Position numbers and translations under genes: made by a program. Positions 17,646 through 26,004 of a stretch of 64,000 nucleotides of DNA are shown one piece after another. Each line of letters starts with the position of its first letter. Within the stretch, counting starts at the first letter, position 1. Source of the stretch: Conexibacter stalactiti (GTDB lineage Bacteria > Actinomycetota > Thermoleophilia > Solirubrobacterales > Solirubrobacteraceae); assembly GCF_035967765.1 (NCBI RefSeq), contig NZ_JAYWIT010000001.1, one strand, 5' to 3'. The notes beneath the pieces were generated by a model. It saw nothing but the letters and a program-made list of their open reading frames with translations, had not been told where the DNA came from and searched no databases.

Positions 17646-18286
17646 CAGTAGACGGCGTGCAGAACGGCCCAGCGCGCCAGCTCCGAGCGGCGTCTGAGGT
17701 TGGTCTTGTCGCGTATCCGCGCGAGGTGGTTCTGGACCGTGCGCGGCGAGACGAAGAGGTGCTCGGCGATCTGTCTGTCGGTCAGCCCCTGCGCGACCAG
17801 CCGCAGCACCTCGTGCTCGGTCGCGGTCAGCTTCTGGCGCACGTCGGGCGCCTCGCCGGTCGACGCGCGCGAGTAGGCCTGCAGCAGGTGGGGCGCGAGC
17901 TGAGGCGCGATCACCGAGCCGCCGCCGTGGACGGTCAGGATCGCCTGGCGCAGCTCCTCCCCGCTGGTGCGCTTGGTGAGGTAGCCGGCGGCGCCCGCCG
18001 CGACCGCGTCGAGCAGCGGCTCGGCCTTCTCGCTCGCGGTCATCACGATCGAGCGGGTCGCCGGCAGCTCGGTGCGCAGCCGCTCCAGCACCATCATCCC
18101 GCCCAGCTCCGGCATGTGCAGGTCGAGCAGGATCACGTCGGGGCGGAGCCTGTGCGCCAGCTCCAGTCCCTCGCGGCCGTCACCGGCGGCGCCGACGACC
18201 TCGATCCCGGGGTCTCGCGAGAGCGCGGCGACGACCCCGTCGCGGACGAGCGGGAAGTCCTCGACGACCAGCACGCGGATGTTCAC
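17645..18286 (-). CDS. NarL/FixJ-family response regulator
   Basis: 213 residues. Receiver domain residues 1-120 with acidic pocket (VEDFP), phospho-acceptor Asp in VILLDLHMPE near residue 54, Thr/Ser in IVMTASEK and Lys in GYLTKRTSG. The C-terminal LuxR-type HTH is LTATEHEVLRLVAQGLTD through SPRTVQNHLARIRDKT. The start overlaps the histidine-kinase stop by 4 bases. Cytoplasmic transcription factor paired with that kinase. Targets are unknown; the palindrome-rich region upstream of the kinase gene may be one. Confidence 0.93.
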   Translation of the reverse strand: MNIRVLVVEDFPLVRDGVVAALSRDPGIEVVGAAGDGREGLELAHRLRPDVILLDLHMPELGGMMVLERLRTELPATRSIVMTASEKAEPLLDAVAAGAAGYLTKRTSGEELRQAILTVHGGGSVIAPQLAPHLLQAYSRASTGEAPDVRQKLTATEHEVLRLVAQGLTDRQIAEHLFVSPRTVQNHLARIRDKTNLRRRSELARWAVLHAVY

Positions 18287-19032
18287 GCCGCGCGCCCCGC
18301 GCTCGTGCCGTCATCGATGTCGACGTCACGCTCGGCGCCGGGCGTCGCGTCGCCCTGCGCGTCGGTGAGCGGGAGCCGCAGCGTCACGCGCGTGCCATGG
18401 CCGGGTCGCGAGCGGATGCCGGCGTGGCCGCCGGCGCGCGCCAGCCGGCCGACGATCGACTCGCGCAGACCCGCGCCGCCGCGCCGCACCGCGCCGACGA
18501 CGAAGCCGGCGCCGTCGTCGCTGACGATGACGGTCGCGGCTCCGCCGACGACGTCGGCGGTCACGAGCGCGCGCGTCGCGCGCGCGTGCTTGCGGGTGTT
18601 GCGCAGCGCCTCGCGCGCGGCGAGCGCCAGTTGCTCGGCCGCCCAGCCTTCGACCGGCGTCTCGAACTCGCCGAAGACGAGGCCGATCTCGTGGTCGGCG
18701 AGCGCCCGCTCTTCTTCGACGGCGGCGAGGAGGCGGGCGCACAGCTCGCCTTCGCCCCTGGCCGCTCTGTCCGGGTCCTCGCCCTCGACGTAGGCGCGCA
18801 GCTCGGTGGCGGCGTCCGCGGCGATGCGCGCCAGCTCGCGCGCGTCGGGCTCGTCGGCGTAGCCGCCGCTGGCGAGGTATTCGAGCACCTGCAGCACGGA
18901 GTCGTGCAGCCACGCGCGCGTCTGCGCACGCTCGGCCTCGACGGCCTCTTGCACGCGACTGCGCAGGAAAGGGGGTGCGGAACGCTCCACGTGTCCCATG
19001 TCGGCAGCCTTACCCCCTTGCTTTAGGCGCAT
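18283..19032 (-). CDS. Sensor histidine kinase (NarL/DegS type, soluble)
   Basis: 249 residues. Dimerisation/phosphoacceptor (HisKA_3-like) helix ERAQTRAWLHDSVLQVLEYL with the phosphorylated His near residue 43, then an HATPase domain: N-box AAREALRNTRKHARATRA, G1 VSDDGAGF, G2 GAGLRESIVGRLARAGG and GHGTRVTLRLPL. There is no membrane helix or sensory domain beyond about 30 N-terminal residues, so it is a cytoplasmic kinase probably regulated by a partner. Start could be 19032 or ATG 18999 (MGHVERS). Divergent from the glycosyltransferase gene across palindromic DNA. Confidence 0.88.
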   Translation of the reverse strand: MRLKQGGKAADMGHVERSAPPFLRSRVQEAVEAERAQTRAWLHDSVLQVLEYLASGGYADEPDARELARIAADAATELRAYVEGEDPDRAARGEGELCARLLAAVEEERALADHEIGLVFGEFETPVEGWAAEQLALAAREALRNTRKHARATRALVTADVVGGAATVIVSDDGAGFVVGAVRRGGAGLRESIVGRLARAGGHAGIRSRPGHGTRVTLRLPLTDAQGDATPGAERDVDIDDGTSAGRAA

Positions 19033-19060
19033 GTCAACTCATCGTGTTTCAAGACCACAG

Positions 19061-19136
19061 ATAGGTGGGCATGCCCTCCCGAAGTTCACAGGGCATGCAC
19101 AAACCTCACCAAAGGTGCGAGATCTCGCACAGGTTT
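19061..19136. promoter_or_regulatory. Palindrome-rich divergent control region (kinase gene / GT2 gene)
   Basis: Between the two starts lie a perfect 16-bp palindrome GTGCGAGATCTCGCAC at 19115-19130, flanked by matching arms AAACCT (19101-19106) and AGGTTT (19131-19136), and a GGGCATGCCC palindrome at 19067-19076, with GGGCATGC repeated at 19091-19098. Such density is unusual here and fits binding sites for a dimeric regulator; the NarL-type regulator next door is one candidate. Confidence 0.5.
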
Positions 19137-19187
19137 TGCGCGTGAATGCCCCATGTGCGCACATCTTGCGTGCCCCACCATCGGTGC

Positions 19188-20603
19188 ATGGCCGCAGATC
19201 GCACGACTTCCCCCGCGACGAGACGCTCGCGCAGTCCTCACGAGGACGGCACGCGTTTCGACCGCAGGCAAAGCCACGGAGCCCCCAAGCGGGGCCGGCT
19301 GAGCCGAAAGCTGCGCAAGGCGCAGCGTCAGAGCACCAGCACCGCGCTGGTCCCGTACGAGCAGCCCGCGTCGGCCCGGCCGCAGCCGCGCGCGAGCGTC
19401 TCGAACAAGCTGACGCAGATGTACTGGAACGCATCGATGGCGGTGCACCGCTTCCAGAACCGCCCGCCGAAGACGCGCACCGCGAAGATCGTCGTGGTCG
19501 TCCCCGCGCACAACGAGGAAGGCACGATCGCCAGCGTCCTGCAGGGGCTGCTGGCGCAGACCCGCCGGCCCGAGCGGATCGTCGTCGTCGCCGACAACTG
19601 CACCGACAAGACAGTCGAGATCGCGCGCCGCTTCGGCCGCCGCGTGACGGTGATCGAGACGGTCGGCAACAGAGACCGCAAGGTCGGCGCGCTCCGCACC
19701 GCCTGGCAGCAGTACGTCGCCTACGGCTTCGACTACATGCTCGGCGTCGACGCCGACACCGTCCTCTCGCCCGACTCGCTCGCGGCGATGGAGGACGAGC
19801 TGGAGGCCAACCCGAAGGTCGGCGGCGTGATGGCCCGCTACACCTTCGACCCCGACCTCGGCCAGTCGAAGTGGGCGCGTCTGCTCGTGCGCATGCAGCG
19901 GCTCGAGTTCGCCTCCTGGACGATCGACATCCTCCACCGCAAGCGCAACACGTACGTGCTCGGCGGTCAGGCGACGCTCTTCCGCGTCGACGCGCTGCAG
20001 CAGATCGTCGACGAGGAGCGCCGCCTCTCCCCGTGGGATCCAGAGGCGCAGGTCGAAGACATGGAGCTGACGTGGATGCTGTCCGCGCGCGGCTGGGAGA
20101 CGAAGGTCTCGGCGACGGCGCGCGCCTACGCCGGCCCGATGCTGACGATCAGATCGCTGTGGGCCCAGCGCCGCAAGTGGGACGAGGGCATGATCCGCCT
20201 GCTGCTCGGCTCGAAGATCGGCGCCACGACGATGTACCCGTGGCGCGTGCAGCTGAAGAACGGCATCAACGCGCTGACGCGCGGCCTCTTCGTGCTGCTG
20301 CTCGGCACCTCGCTGCTGATCGGCGCCTTCGAGTGGAACTGGATCTGGGTCGTCCCGCCGGTGCTCGCCGCCGTGCTGAACTTCAAGCACGCCCGCAAGG
20401 TCCCCAACCACACGCGGCTCGACCTCTTCCTCGCCGGCACGCTGGTGATGGTCGAGATCTACCTCTGGTTCCGCCTGTTCGCGTGGGTGACCTCCTGGGC
20501 GACCGTCGTCGTCGGCATCCGCCGCGACGGCTGGGCCCGCCAGTACAAGGCCGAGGGGCTCCCCGCCGGCCAGACGATGATCGCGACCGGAGAGGTGGTC
20601 TGA
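19188..20603 (+). CDS. Family 2 glycosyltransferase, processive-type membrane enzyme
   Basis: 471 residues from ATG 19188; an upstream ATG at 19146 would add 14 residues lying in the palindromic control region. A basic N-terminal segment of about 90 residues precedes the GT-A domain: VVVPAHNEEGTIASVL, DxD motif LGVDADTVL near residue 186, QVEDMELTWML, and QRRKW, the signature of processive beta-glycosyltransferases (cellulose/hyaluronan/PGA synthase relatives). Three to four membrane helices follow (LFVLLLGTSLLIGAF, WIWVVPPVLAAVL, VMVEIYLWFRLFAWV). Probably makes an extracellular polysaccharide; a small membrane protein gene follows by 2 bases. Confidence 0.88.
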   Translation: MAADRTTSPATRRSRSPHEDGTRFDRRQSHGAPKRGRLSRKLRKAQRQSTSTALVPYEQPASARPQPRASVSNKLTQMYWNASMAVHRFQNRPPKTRTAKIVVVVPAHNEEGTIASVLQGLLAQTRRPERIVVVADNCTDKTVEIARRFGRRVTVIETVGNRDRKVGALRTAWQQYVAYGFDYMLGVDADTVLSPDSLAAMEDELEANPKVGGVMARYTFDPDLGQSKWARLLVRMQRLEFASWTIDILHRKRNTYVLGGQATLFRVDALQQIVDEERRLSPWDPEAQVEDMELTWMLSARGWETKVSATARAYAGPMLTIRSLWAQRRKWDEGMIRLLLGSKIGATTMYPWRVQLKNGINALTRGLFVLLLGTSLLIGAFEWNWIWVVPPVLAAVLNFKHARKVPNHTRLDLFLAGTLVMVEIYLWFRLFAWVTSWATVVVGIRRDGWARQYKAEGLPAGQTMIATGEVV

Positions 20604-20605
20604 GC

Positions 20606-20740
20606 ATGCGCGACACGCTCAACAACGTGCTGTCGACCCCGGTCGACATCGGCTGGAAGGTGCTGATCGTCCTGACCTTGCTCTCGACGCTGGAGATGGT
20701 GCGCAACCTCTTCCGCCGAGTGCGCCACATCTTCCCCTAG
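20606..20740 (+). CDS. 44-residue membrane protein downstream of GT2
   Basis: Sequence MRDTLNNVLSTPVDIGWK then one hydrophobic helix (VLIVLTLLSTLEMV) and a basic end (RNLFRRVRHIFP). The ATG is 2 bases after the glycosyltransferase stop and a strong terminator follows 28 bases after its own stop, so it is a genuine co-transcribed small gene. It resembles the short accessory subunits found with processive synthases only in size and topology (one helix, basic cytoplasmic tail); no family was recognised. Confidence 0.65.
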   Translation: MRDTLNNVLSTPVDIGWKVLIVLTLLSTLEMVRNLFRRVRHIFP

Positions 20741-20768
20741 CGGCCAACCTGGGGAAGTACCACGCGAG

Positions 20769-20807
20769 GGCCCGCCTTTCCGGAGAGGCGGGCCTTTGCG
20801 TGTTTTT
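20769..20807 (+). terminator. Rho-independent terminator
   Basis: Nine-bp GC stem GGCCCGCCT / AGGCGGGCC with an 8-base loop (20769-20794), followed by TTTGCGTGTTTTT. The clearest intrinsic terminator in the window, ending the GT2/small membrane protein unit. Confidence 0.85.
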
Positions 20808-20882
20808 CGGCCGTTCGTCCGCCGCTGCCGCTTTCCGCTCCAGACCGCGTCGAAAGCTCCGATCAATGTGCATAGTTCCTCC

Positions 20883-22562
20883 ATGCGTCGCTCCCTCACC
20901 CTCATCGCCACCAGCCTGCTCGTCGCACTCGCTGTCGCGGCCGCGAGCGGCGCTCCCGGCGCCTCCGGCGCCAGAGCCCGCAAGGCTGGCGGCATGATCG
21001 CGACGCCGCTGGCGACCAAGGGCTCCAGAATCGTCGACGCCGCCGGCCGCCCGGTCGTGCTGCAGGGCGTCAACTGGTTCGGCTTCGAGACCAGCAACCA
21101 CCTCGCCCACGGGCTCTGGTCGCGCGACTACAGAGACGTGCTGGCACAGGTCCGCCGACTCGGCTTCAACACGATCCGGCTGCCGTTCTCGCTCGCCGCG
21201 ATCCGCTCGCGCGAGGCCGTCACCGGCGCCGACTTCGCCGCCGGCAAGAACGCGGCGCTGAGAGGCGCGACGCCGCTGGAGGCGATCGACGCGATCGTGC
21301 AGGAGGCCGAGCGCCAGGGCCTGCTGATCCTGCTCGACAACCACTCGCACGCGGACAACGCCTACACCGAGGGGCTCTGGTACGGCCAGGGCTTCAGCGA
21401 GGACGACTGGGTCGAGACCTGGAAGCTGCTCGCCAAGCGCTACCGCGACCAGCCGAACGTGATCGGCGCCGACCTCAAGAACGAGCCGCACGCCGAGGCG
21501 ACGTGGGGGACCGGCGGCCCGACCGACTGGCGCCGCGCGGCCGAGCGCGCCGGCAACGCCGTGCTCGGGATCGCGCCGAACTGGCTGATCGTCGTCGAAG
21601 GGGTCGGCGGCGGCGCGCCCGTGCCCGGCCAGCAGCTCGACACGCACTGGTGGGGCGGCAACCTCGAAGGCGTGCGCAAGCACCCGGTGCGCCTCGACCG
21701 CGCCGGCCGCCTCGTCTACTCGCCGCACGAGTACGGTCCCGGCGTCTTCCCGCAGCCGTGGTTCGGCAGAGCGAACACGCCGGCGCTGCTGGAGCAGCGC
21801 TGGAAGACCGGCTTCGGCTTCATCGCCGAGCAGGGGATCGCGCCGATCCTCGTCGGCGAGTTCGGCGGCCGCAACGTCGACATGACGAGCGCCGAGGGTC
21901 GCTGGCAGCGCCAGTTCTTCGACTACATCAGCCGCACCGGCGCGTCGTGGACCTACTGGGCGCTGAACCCGAACTCGGGCGACACCGGCGGCGTGCTGAA
22001 GGACGACTGGACCTCGGTGCAGCCGGCGAAGACCGCGCTGCTGCAGCGGATGATCGCCCGCCAGCGCGTCGCTTTCCGCGGCAGCGGCGCCGTCTTCACC
22101 GCGCCGAGACGGTCGCGCGGCAGAGTCCGCAGAGGTGCTGTGCCAAGAGCGGGCAAGCCGGCCGCGAGAGCGCCCGCGAGCCCCGCGAGCCCCGCGGCGC
22201 CCTCCCAGCCCGCCCCCGCGCAGCCGGCCGCTCCTGCTCAGCCGGCCGCGCCCGCCCCGGGGCCGCCCGCGCCCGGCTCGCTGAGCGCGACGGTCGTCGT
22301 CGAGAACAGCTGGAACGCCGGCTGGTGCGGCCATCTCGAGATCAGCGGCCCCGATGCGGCGCTGGCCGGCGTGCGCGCCGCCTTCACGCTGCCGGCCGGC
22401 ACGCGCGTGACGCAGACCTGGAACGCCGAGCGCTCCGGCGACAGCGGGCGGATCACGCTGACGCTGCCGGCATGGGCGCAGCTCGCCGGCGGCGCCGCCT
22501 ACGCGGCGACCGGCTTCTGCGTCGAGGGCTCCGGGAGCGCCGGCGACGTCACGATCGGGTAG
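20883..22562 (+). CDS. Secreted GH5 cellulase with C-terminal CBM2-like domain
   Basis: 559 residues. Sec signal peptide (MRRSLTLIATSLLVALAVAAASGAPGASGA). The GH5 catalytic barrel spans about residues 40-395: VLQGVNWFGFET, LGFNTIRLPFS, LLILLDNHSH, acid/base Glu in DLKNEPHAEATW near 200 and nucleophile in LVGEFGGRN near 325. A Pro/Ala-rich linker leads to about 90 residues with two cysteines (AGWCGHLEISG, TGFCVEGSG) and spaced Trp, the pattern of a CBM2 cellulose-binding domain. Likely endo-beta-1,4-glucanase acting outside the cell. Frequent AGA arginine codons. Single-gene unit following the terminator. Confidence 0.9.
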   Translation: MRRSLTLIATSLLVALAVAAASGAPGASGARARKAGGMIATPLATKGSRIVDAAGRPVVLQGVNWFGFETSNHLAHGLWSRDYRDVLAQVRRLGFNTIRLPFSLAAIRSREAVTGADFAAGKNAALRGATPLEAIDAIVQEAERQGLLILLDNHSHADNAYTEGLWYGQGFSEDDWVETWKLLAKRYRDQPNVIGADLKNEPHAEATWGTGGPTDWRRAAERAGNAVLGIAPNWLIVVEGVGGGAPVPGQQLDTHWWGGNLEGVRKHPVRLDRAGRLVYSPHEYGPGVFPQPWFGRANTPALLEQRWKTGFGFIAEQGIAPILVGEFGGRNVDMTSAEGRWQRQFFDYISRTGASWTYWALNPNSGDTGGVLKDDWTSVQPAKTALLQRMIARQRVAFRGSGAVFTAPRRSRGRVRRGAVPRAGKPAARAPASPASPAAPSQPAPAQPAAPAQPAAPAPGPPAPGSLSATVVVENSWNAGWCGHLEISGPDAALAGVRAAFTLPAGTRVTQTWNAERSGDSGRITLTLPAWAQLAGGAAYAATGFCVEGSGSAGDVTIG

Positions 22563-22572
22563 GCCTTCGCGC

Positions 22573-23130
22573 GTGAGCGCGATCTCGGCGAGCGGCGACT
22601 GGATCTTCGGCTACGGCTCGCTGGCGGCTGACTTCGGTCATGGCCGCCTGGCGACGCTTTCGGGCCATCGCCGCTGCTGGGGCGTGGCGATGGACAACCG
22701 CCGCGACCTGCCCGGCTACAAGTGGTATCGCCAGCGTGCGACGCATGCCCGTCCGCACGCCTTCGTCGCCTTTCTCGACATCGTGCGCGCCGCCGGCAGC
22801 AGCGTCAACGGCCTCTGCCTCCCGGTCGACGCGGCCGGTCTCGAACGGCTCGACGAGCGCGAACGCAACTACCGCCGCGTCGAGGTGACCGACCGCATCA
22901 GCGCGGCGCCGGGGCGCGTCTGGGCGTACGTCGGCAGCGCGGCGGGGCGGGAGCGGCTGCGCGCCGGCGCGCGCGAGCGGCGGCTGCTGATCAGCCAGGA
23001 GTACGTCGACGACGTCGAGCACGCCTTCCGCCGGCTCGGCGACGAGCAGCTGGCCGCCTACCGCGCCTCGACAGAGCCGCCGCCGGAGGGCTGCGAGATC
23101 GTCGCGCTGGAGCGGATCGACCTCAGCTGA
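22573..23130 (+). CDS. Gamma-glutamylcyclotransferase-fold (AIG2/GGCT-like) protein
   Basis: 185 residues from GTG 22573. WIFGYGSLAADF near the N-terminus is the substrate-binding GYGSL motif of the family, and Glu in LDERERNYRRVEV is the expected catalytic acid. The middle part WGVAMDNRRDLPGYKWY is typical of bacterial GGCT-like proteins. Known members cyclise gamma-glutamyl amines or amino acids to 5-oxoproline; the natural substrate here is unknown. Ten bases follow the cellulase stop, and the 3' end overlaps the convergent Nudix gene by 8 bases. Confidence 0.82.
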   Translation: MSAISASGDWIFGYGSLAADFGHGRLATLSGHRRCWGVAMDNRRDLPGYKWYRQRATHARPHAFVAFLDIVRAAGSSVNGLCLPVDAAGLERLDERERNYRRVEVTDRISAAPGRVWAYVGSAAGRERLRAGARERRLLISQEYVDDVEHAFRRLGDEQLAAYRASTEPPPEGCEIVALERIDLS

Positions 23131-23665
23131 AGCGGCCGAGCGCGATGCCGGCGAGCGCGAGCGAGGCGATCGTCTCGCCGTCGACGATCTCGCCGGTCCC
23201 GATCAGTCTCAGCGCGTCGCCGAACGGGACCTCGCGCACGGCGGTGATCCCCTCCTCGGCGCGCTCGTCGCCGTCGCCGCCGTCGCTCAGCTCGGTCGCG
23301 AGGAAGACGACCTCCGGCGCGTTCGCGACGCCGTTGAGCGCGTTCATCTCGCCGACCTGCTGCCACCGCGCGGCGACGAGGCCGGTCTCCTCGCGCAGCT
23401 CGCGTCTGGCGGCGACGAGCGGATCCTCGCCGTCGGTCGCGCCGGCCGGCACCTCCAGCGACGTGCGTCCGATCGTGTAGCGCTCCAGCTCGACCAGCAC
23501 GACCTCCTCGCGCGCCGTCAGCGCGACGACGAAGACGGCCGGGTTGACGACCTCGATGACGCCATAGATCCCGCGCGAGCCGTCGGGCTTGACGACCTGG
23601 TCCTCGCGCACGCGGATCCACTGGTTCTCATAGGCGATGCGGGTGTCGAGCCTCTGCCAGGACAC
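23123..23665 (-). CDS. Nudix hydrolase (ADP-ribose pyrophosphatase-like)
   Basis: 180 residues. The Nudix box is DPLVAARRELREETGLVA with an upstream Gly-rich turn (VPAGATDGE), giving the REUxEExGU core intact. The surroundings (RVREDQVVKPDGSRGIYGVIEVVNP, VLVELERYTIG) match the ADP-ribose/nucleoside-diphosphate-sugar pyrophosphatase group. Role: hydrolysis of ADP-ribose or related diphosphates in the cytoplasm. Its stop lies 19 bases before the SGNH hydrolase gene's 3' flank begins in the same orientation further right; no operon partner is obvious. Confidence 0.86.
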   Translation of the reverse strand: MSWQRLDTRIAYENQWIRVREDQVVKPDGSRGIYGVIEVVNPAVFVVALTAREEVVLVELERYTIGRTSLEVPAGATDGEDPLVAARRELREETGLVAARWQQVGEMNALNGVANAPEVVFLATELSDGGDGDERAEEGITAVREVPFGDALRLIGTGEIVDGETIASLALAGIALGRFS

Positions 23666-23684
23666 GGCTCGACACCCTAGCCGC

Positions 23685-24392
23685 TCACGCCACGCCAGCC
23701 GCCTCCACCGGCGGATGGATCGCGCGCGAGAGCGTGCGAATCGCCGCGCCGGCCGCGATCGCGTGGCCGCGCATGTTGAGGTGCATCATGTCGCTGCTGT
23801 AGATCGACGGATCGGCGGCGCGCGGGTGCGTCGCGCAGTCGGCGACGAGCGCGTCGTGGCGGCGCGCGACCGAGGTCGTCACAAGCGCCAGCGACGACAG
23901 CCGGTCGCGCAGGCGCGAACCCCACGGCTCCGGCATCTCGACCGCCTGCCCGATGTCGAAGAGCGTGAACAGCAGCACGTCGGCGCCGCCGTCGCGCAGC
24001 GCGCCGACGGTCGCGTCGAGCTCGCGCTCGACCGCCTCATGGTCGAACTGGCGCAGCATCGTGTCGTTGCCGCCGGCGCAGACGACCGCGAGATCGGGCG
24101 CGAAGGCGAGCGCCTGCGCCAGCTGCTGCTCGCGCACCTCGGCCGCGAGCAGCCCGCGGCGGCCGAGGTTGAGGTAGGCCAGCGACGGCCGCTGCGTGCG
24201 CATCGCGCGCACGACACGGTCCGCCCAGAAGAGACCGGCGTAGCCGTCGACCGGGTCGCCGACCCCCTCGGCGACGCTGTCGCCGAGCACGGCGAAGCGC
24301 GACCACGGCAGCTCGCGCAACAGCGCGTGCTCCTGATGGCCGCCGAGCACGTCGGGGTCGACCAGCTCGTTGGGATGGAGTGGGAGGCTCAT
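23685..24392 (-). CDS. SGNH/GDSL-family hydrolase
   Basis: 235 residues from ATG 24392, overlapping the MFS gene stop (ATGA). The SGNH blocks are clear: FAVLGDSVAEGVG (catalytic Ser), YLNLGRRGLLA (oxyanion Gly), CAGGNDTML (Asn) and SSDMMHLNMRGHA (Asp and His of the triad). No signal peptide, so a cytoplasmic esterase or lipase-like enzyme. Its tight coupling to an efflux pump gene suggests modification or detoxification of an esterified compound, but this is only inferred. Confidence 0.87.
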   Translation of the reverse strand: MSLPLHPNELVDPDVLGGHQEHALLRELPWSRFAVLGDSVAEGVGDPVDGYAGLFWADRVVRAMRTQRPSLAYLNLGRRGLLAAEVREQQLAQALAFAPDLAVVCAGGNDTMLRQFDHEAVERELDATVGALRDGGADVLLFTLFDIGQAVEMPEPWGSRLRDRLSSLALVTTSVARRHDALVADCATHPRAADPSIYSSDMMHLNMRGHAIAAGAAIRTLSRAIHPPVEAAGVA

Positions 24393-25852
24393 GCCGTCAC
24401 CGCCTCGGGTGTCGTGGTGGTCGTGGTCGTGGTCGTCTCGCCGGCGGCCGGCCGGCGCCTCAGCCACAGCGCCGAGATCGCCGTCAGCACGGTCGCCGCG
24501 GTGCACATCGCGAAGACGCCGCGGAAGCCGCCGAGGCCGCCGTCGCTCGCGTCGAGGATCGCCGCCAGCGCCGCGACGCCGAGCGCCCCGCCGAGCTGGC
24601 GGGCGGTCATCAGCAGGCCGGTGCCGGCGGCGAACTGCTCCGGCGGCAGCGCCCGCGCGCCAGCCGCGGTGAGGCCGACGGTCGCGCTGCCCATGCCGGC
24701 GCCGCCGACGATCCCGAGCGGCAGCCAGAAGGCCAAGAACTCAGGCGTCTCGCCGATCCCGAGCACGCACCACACGCCCGCGGCGGCGAACAGCAGCGAG
24801 CCGATCGCGACGACCGGCGCCGGTCCGTGCCGCTCGACCGCTCTGCCGGCGAGCACCGCCGCGACGGCCGAGCTGAAGGCGCCGGGCGTGATCGCCAGCC
24901 CCGCCTCGACGATCGAGTAACCCCAGACGCCCGTCACGAACAGGACGCAGGCGAGCATCCAGGCGAACAGCGCGACGCCGTAGAGCGCGGCGCCGACGCT
25001 GGCGGCGGCGTAGACGCGGTTGCGCCACAGCGTCGTGTCGACGGCCGGCGCGGCATGCGTGCGCGTGCGCCGCCAGACGACGGCGAGCAGCAGCAGGCCG
25101 GCGAGCGCGCAGGCGAAGGTGCGGCCGTCGAGCCAGCCCCACTGCGCCGTCTCGGTCAGCGCGACGAGCACGAGCGCGAAGCCGGCGGCGAGCAGCAGCG
25201 AGCCGAGCAGGTCGGGCAGCTGCCGGTCGCCGCGCCGCAGCGACGGCAGCAGCCGCCAGCCGGCCCACAGCACGGCGAGGCCGATCGGCACGTTGATGAG
25301 GAAGACGGCGCGCCAGCTCCAGCCGTCGATCAGCAGGCCGCCGAGCGCCGGGCCGAGCGCGGCCGCTATCGAGGTCGTCGCGCCCCACAGGCCGACCGCG
25401 GCGGCGCGCTTCTCCGGTCTGGAGACGGCGAGCACGATCCCGAGCGCGGCGGGGATCATGAACGCGGCGCTTGCGCCCTGGAGCGCGCGCAGCGCGATCA
25501 GCAGCGGCACGCTCGGCGCCAGCGCGCAGAGCGCCGAGGTGAGCGTGAAGGCGGCGAAGCCGCCGAGGAAGACGGTCTTGCGGCCGACGACGTCGGCGAG
25601 CCGGCCGGCCGGCGTCAGCAGCGCGGCGAACAGCACGCCGTAGATCGCGACGACCCACGACAGCGCCACGAGCGAGTCGCCGGGGAAGTCGCGCTGGAGG
25701 TCGGGCAGCGCGACGTTGACGACGGTCACGTCGAGGAACGCGACGAAGGTCGCGGCCGAGGCGACGGCGATCGCGGGTCCCGGCCTGGCCGGTTCGGGCA
25801 CGCGTGGACGCGTCGCCGGAGGAGCCTCCGGCGACGAGGCGGTGAAAGACAT
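24389..25852 (-). CDS. MFS drug-efflux transporter (DHA2/EmrB type)
   Basis: 487 residues with about 14 hydrophobic helices, as in DHA2 transporters. Motif A-like LTPAGRLADVVGRKTVFLGG lies between helices 2 and 3; motif C-like GPALGGLLIDGWSWRAVFLINVPIG follows in helix 5 region. Export of a hydrophobic compound by proton antiport is the family role. The divergent TetR-type gene and the palindrome at 25971-25988 suggest drug-inducible control. The tail TTTTTTTTPEAVTA is a low-complexity Thr run. Confidence 0.9.
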   Translation of the reverse strand: MSFTASSPEAPPATRPRVPEPARPGPAIAVASAATFVAFLDVTVVNVALPDLQRDFPGDSLVALSWVVAIYGVLFAALLTPAGRLADVVGRKTVFLGGFAAFTLTSALCALAPSVPLLIALRALQGASAAFMIPAALGIVLAVSRPEKRAAAVGLWGATTSIAAALGPALGGLLIDGWSWRAVFLINVPIGLAVLWAGWRLLPSLRRGDRQLPDLLGSLLLAAGFALVLVALTETAQWGWLDGRTFACALAGLLLLAVVWRRTRTHAAPAVDTTLWRNRVYAAASVGAALYGVALFAWMLACVLFVTGVWGYSIVEAGLAITPGAFSSAVAAVLAGRAVERHGPAPVVAIGSLLFAAAGVWCVLGIGETPEFLAFWLPLGIVGGAGMGSATVGLTAAGARALPPEQFAAGTGLLMTARQLGGALGVAALAAILDASDGGLGGFRGVFAMCTAATVLTAISALWLRRRPAAGETTTTTTTTTPEAVTA

Positions 25853-25970
25853 CTCGGAACCTCCTGGGCGAGAACCCGGGCAGCGTCGCTGCGGCGTCGC
25901 CGCGCGACTGCCGATCGACGCCGCCCGGGTGCAGGGGTGGCGAACTCGGCGCCCACTCTAGCGCATTTAG

Positions 25971-25988
25971 AGTCCGATCGGTCGGACT
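25971..25988. promoter_or_regulatory. TetR-type operator before the MFS gene
   Basis: AGTCCGA-TCGG-TCGGACT, a perfect 7+4+7 inverted repeat between the TetR gene's 3' end and the MFS start. A related sequence (CGACCGGTCGGTC) lies at about 26636-26648, just upstream of the TetR start, consistent with joint regulation of pump and repressor by the TetR protein. Confidence 0.65.
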
Positions 25989-26004
25989 GTATGTTGCGGC
26001 CGCG

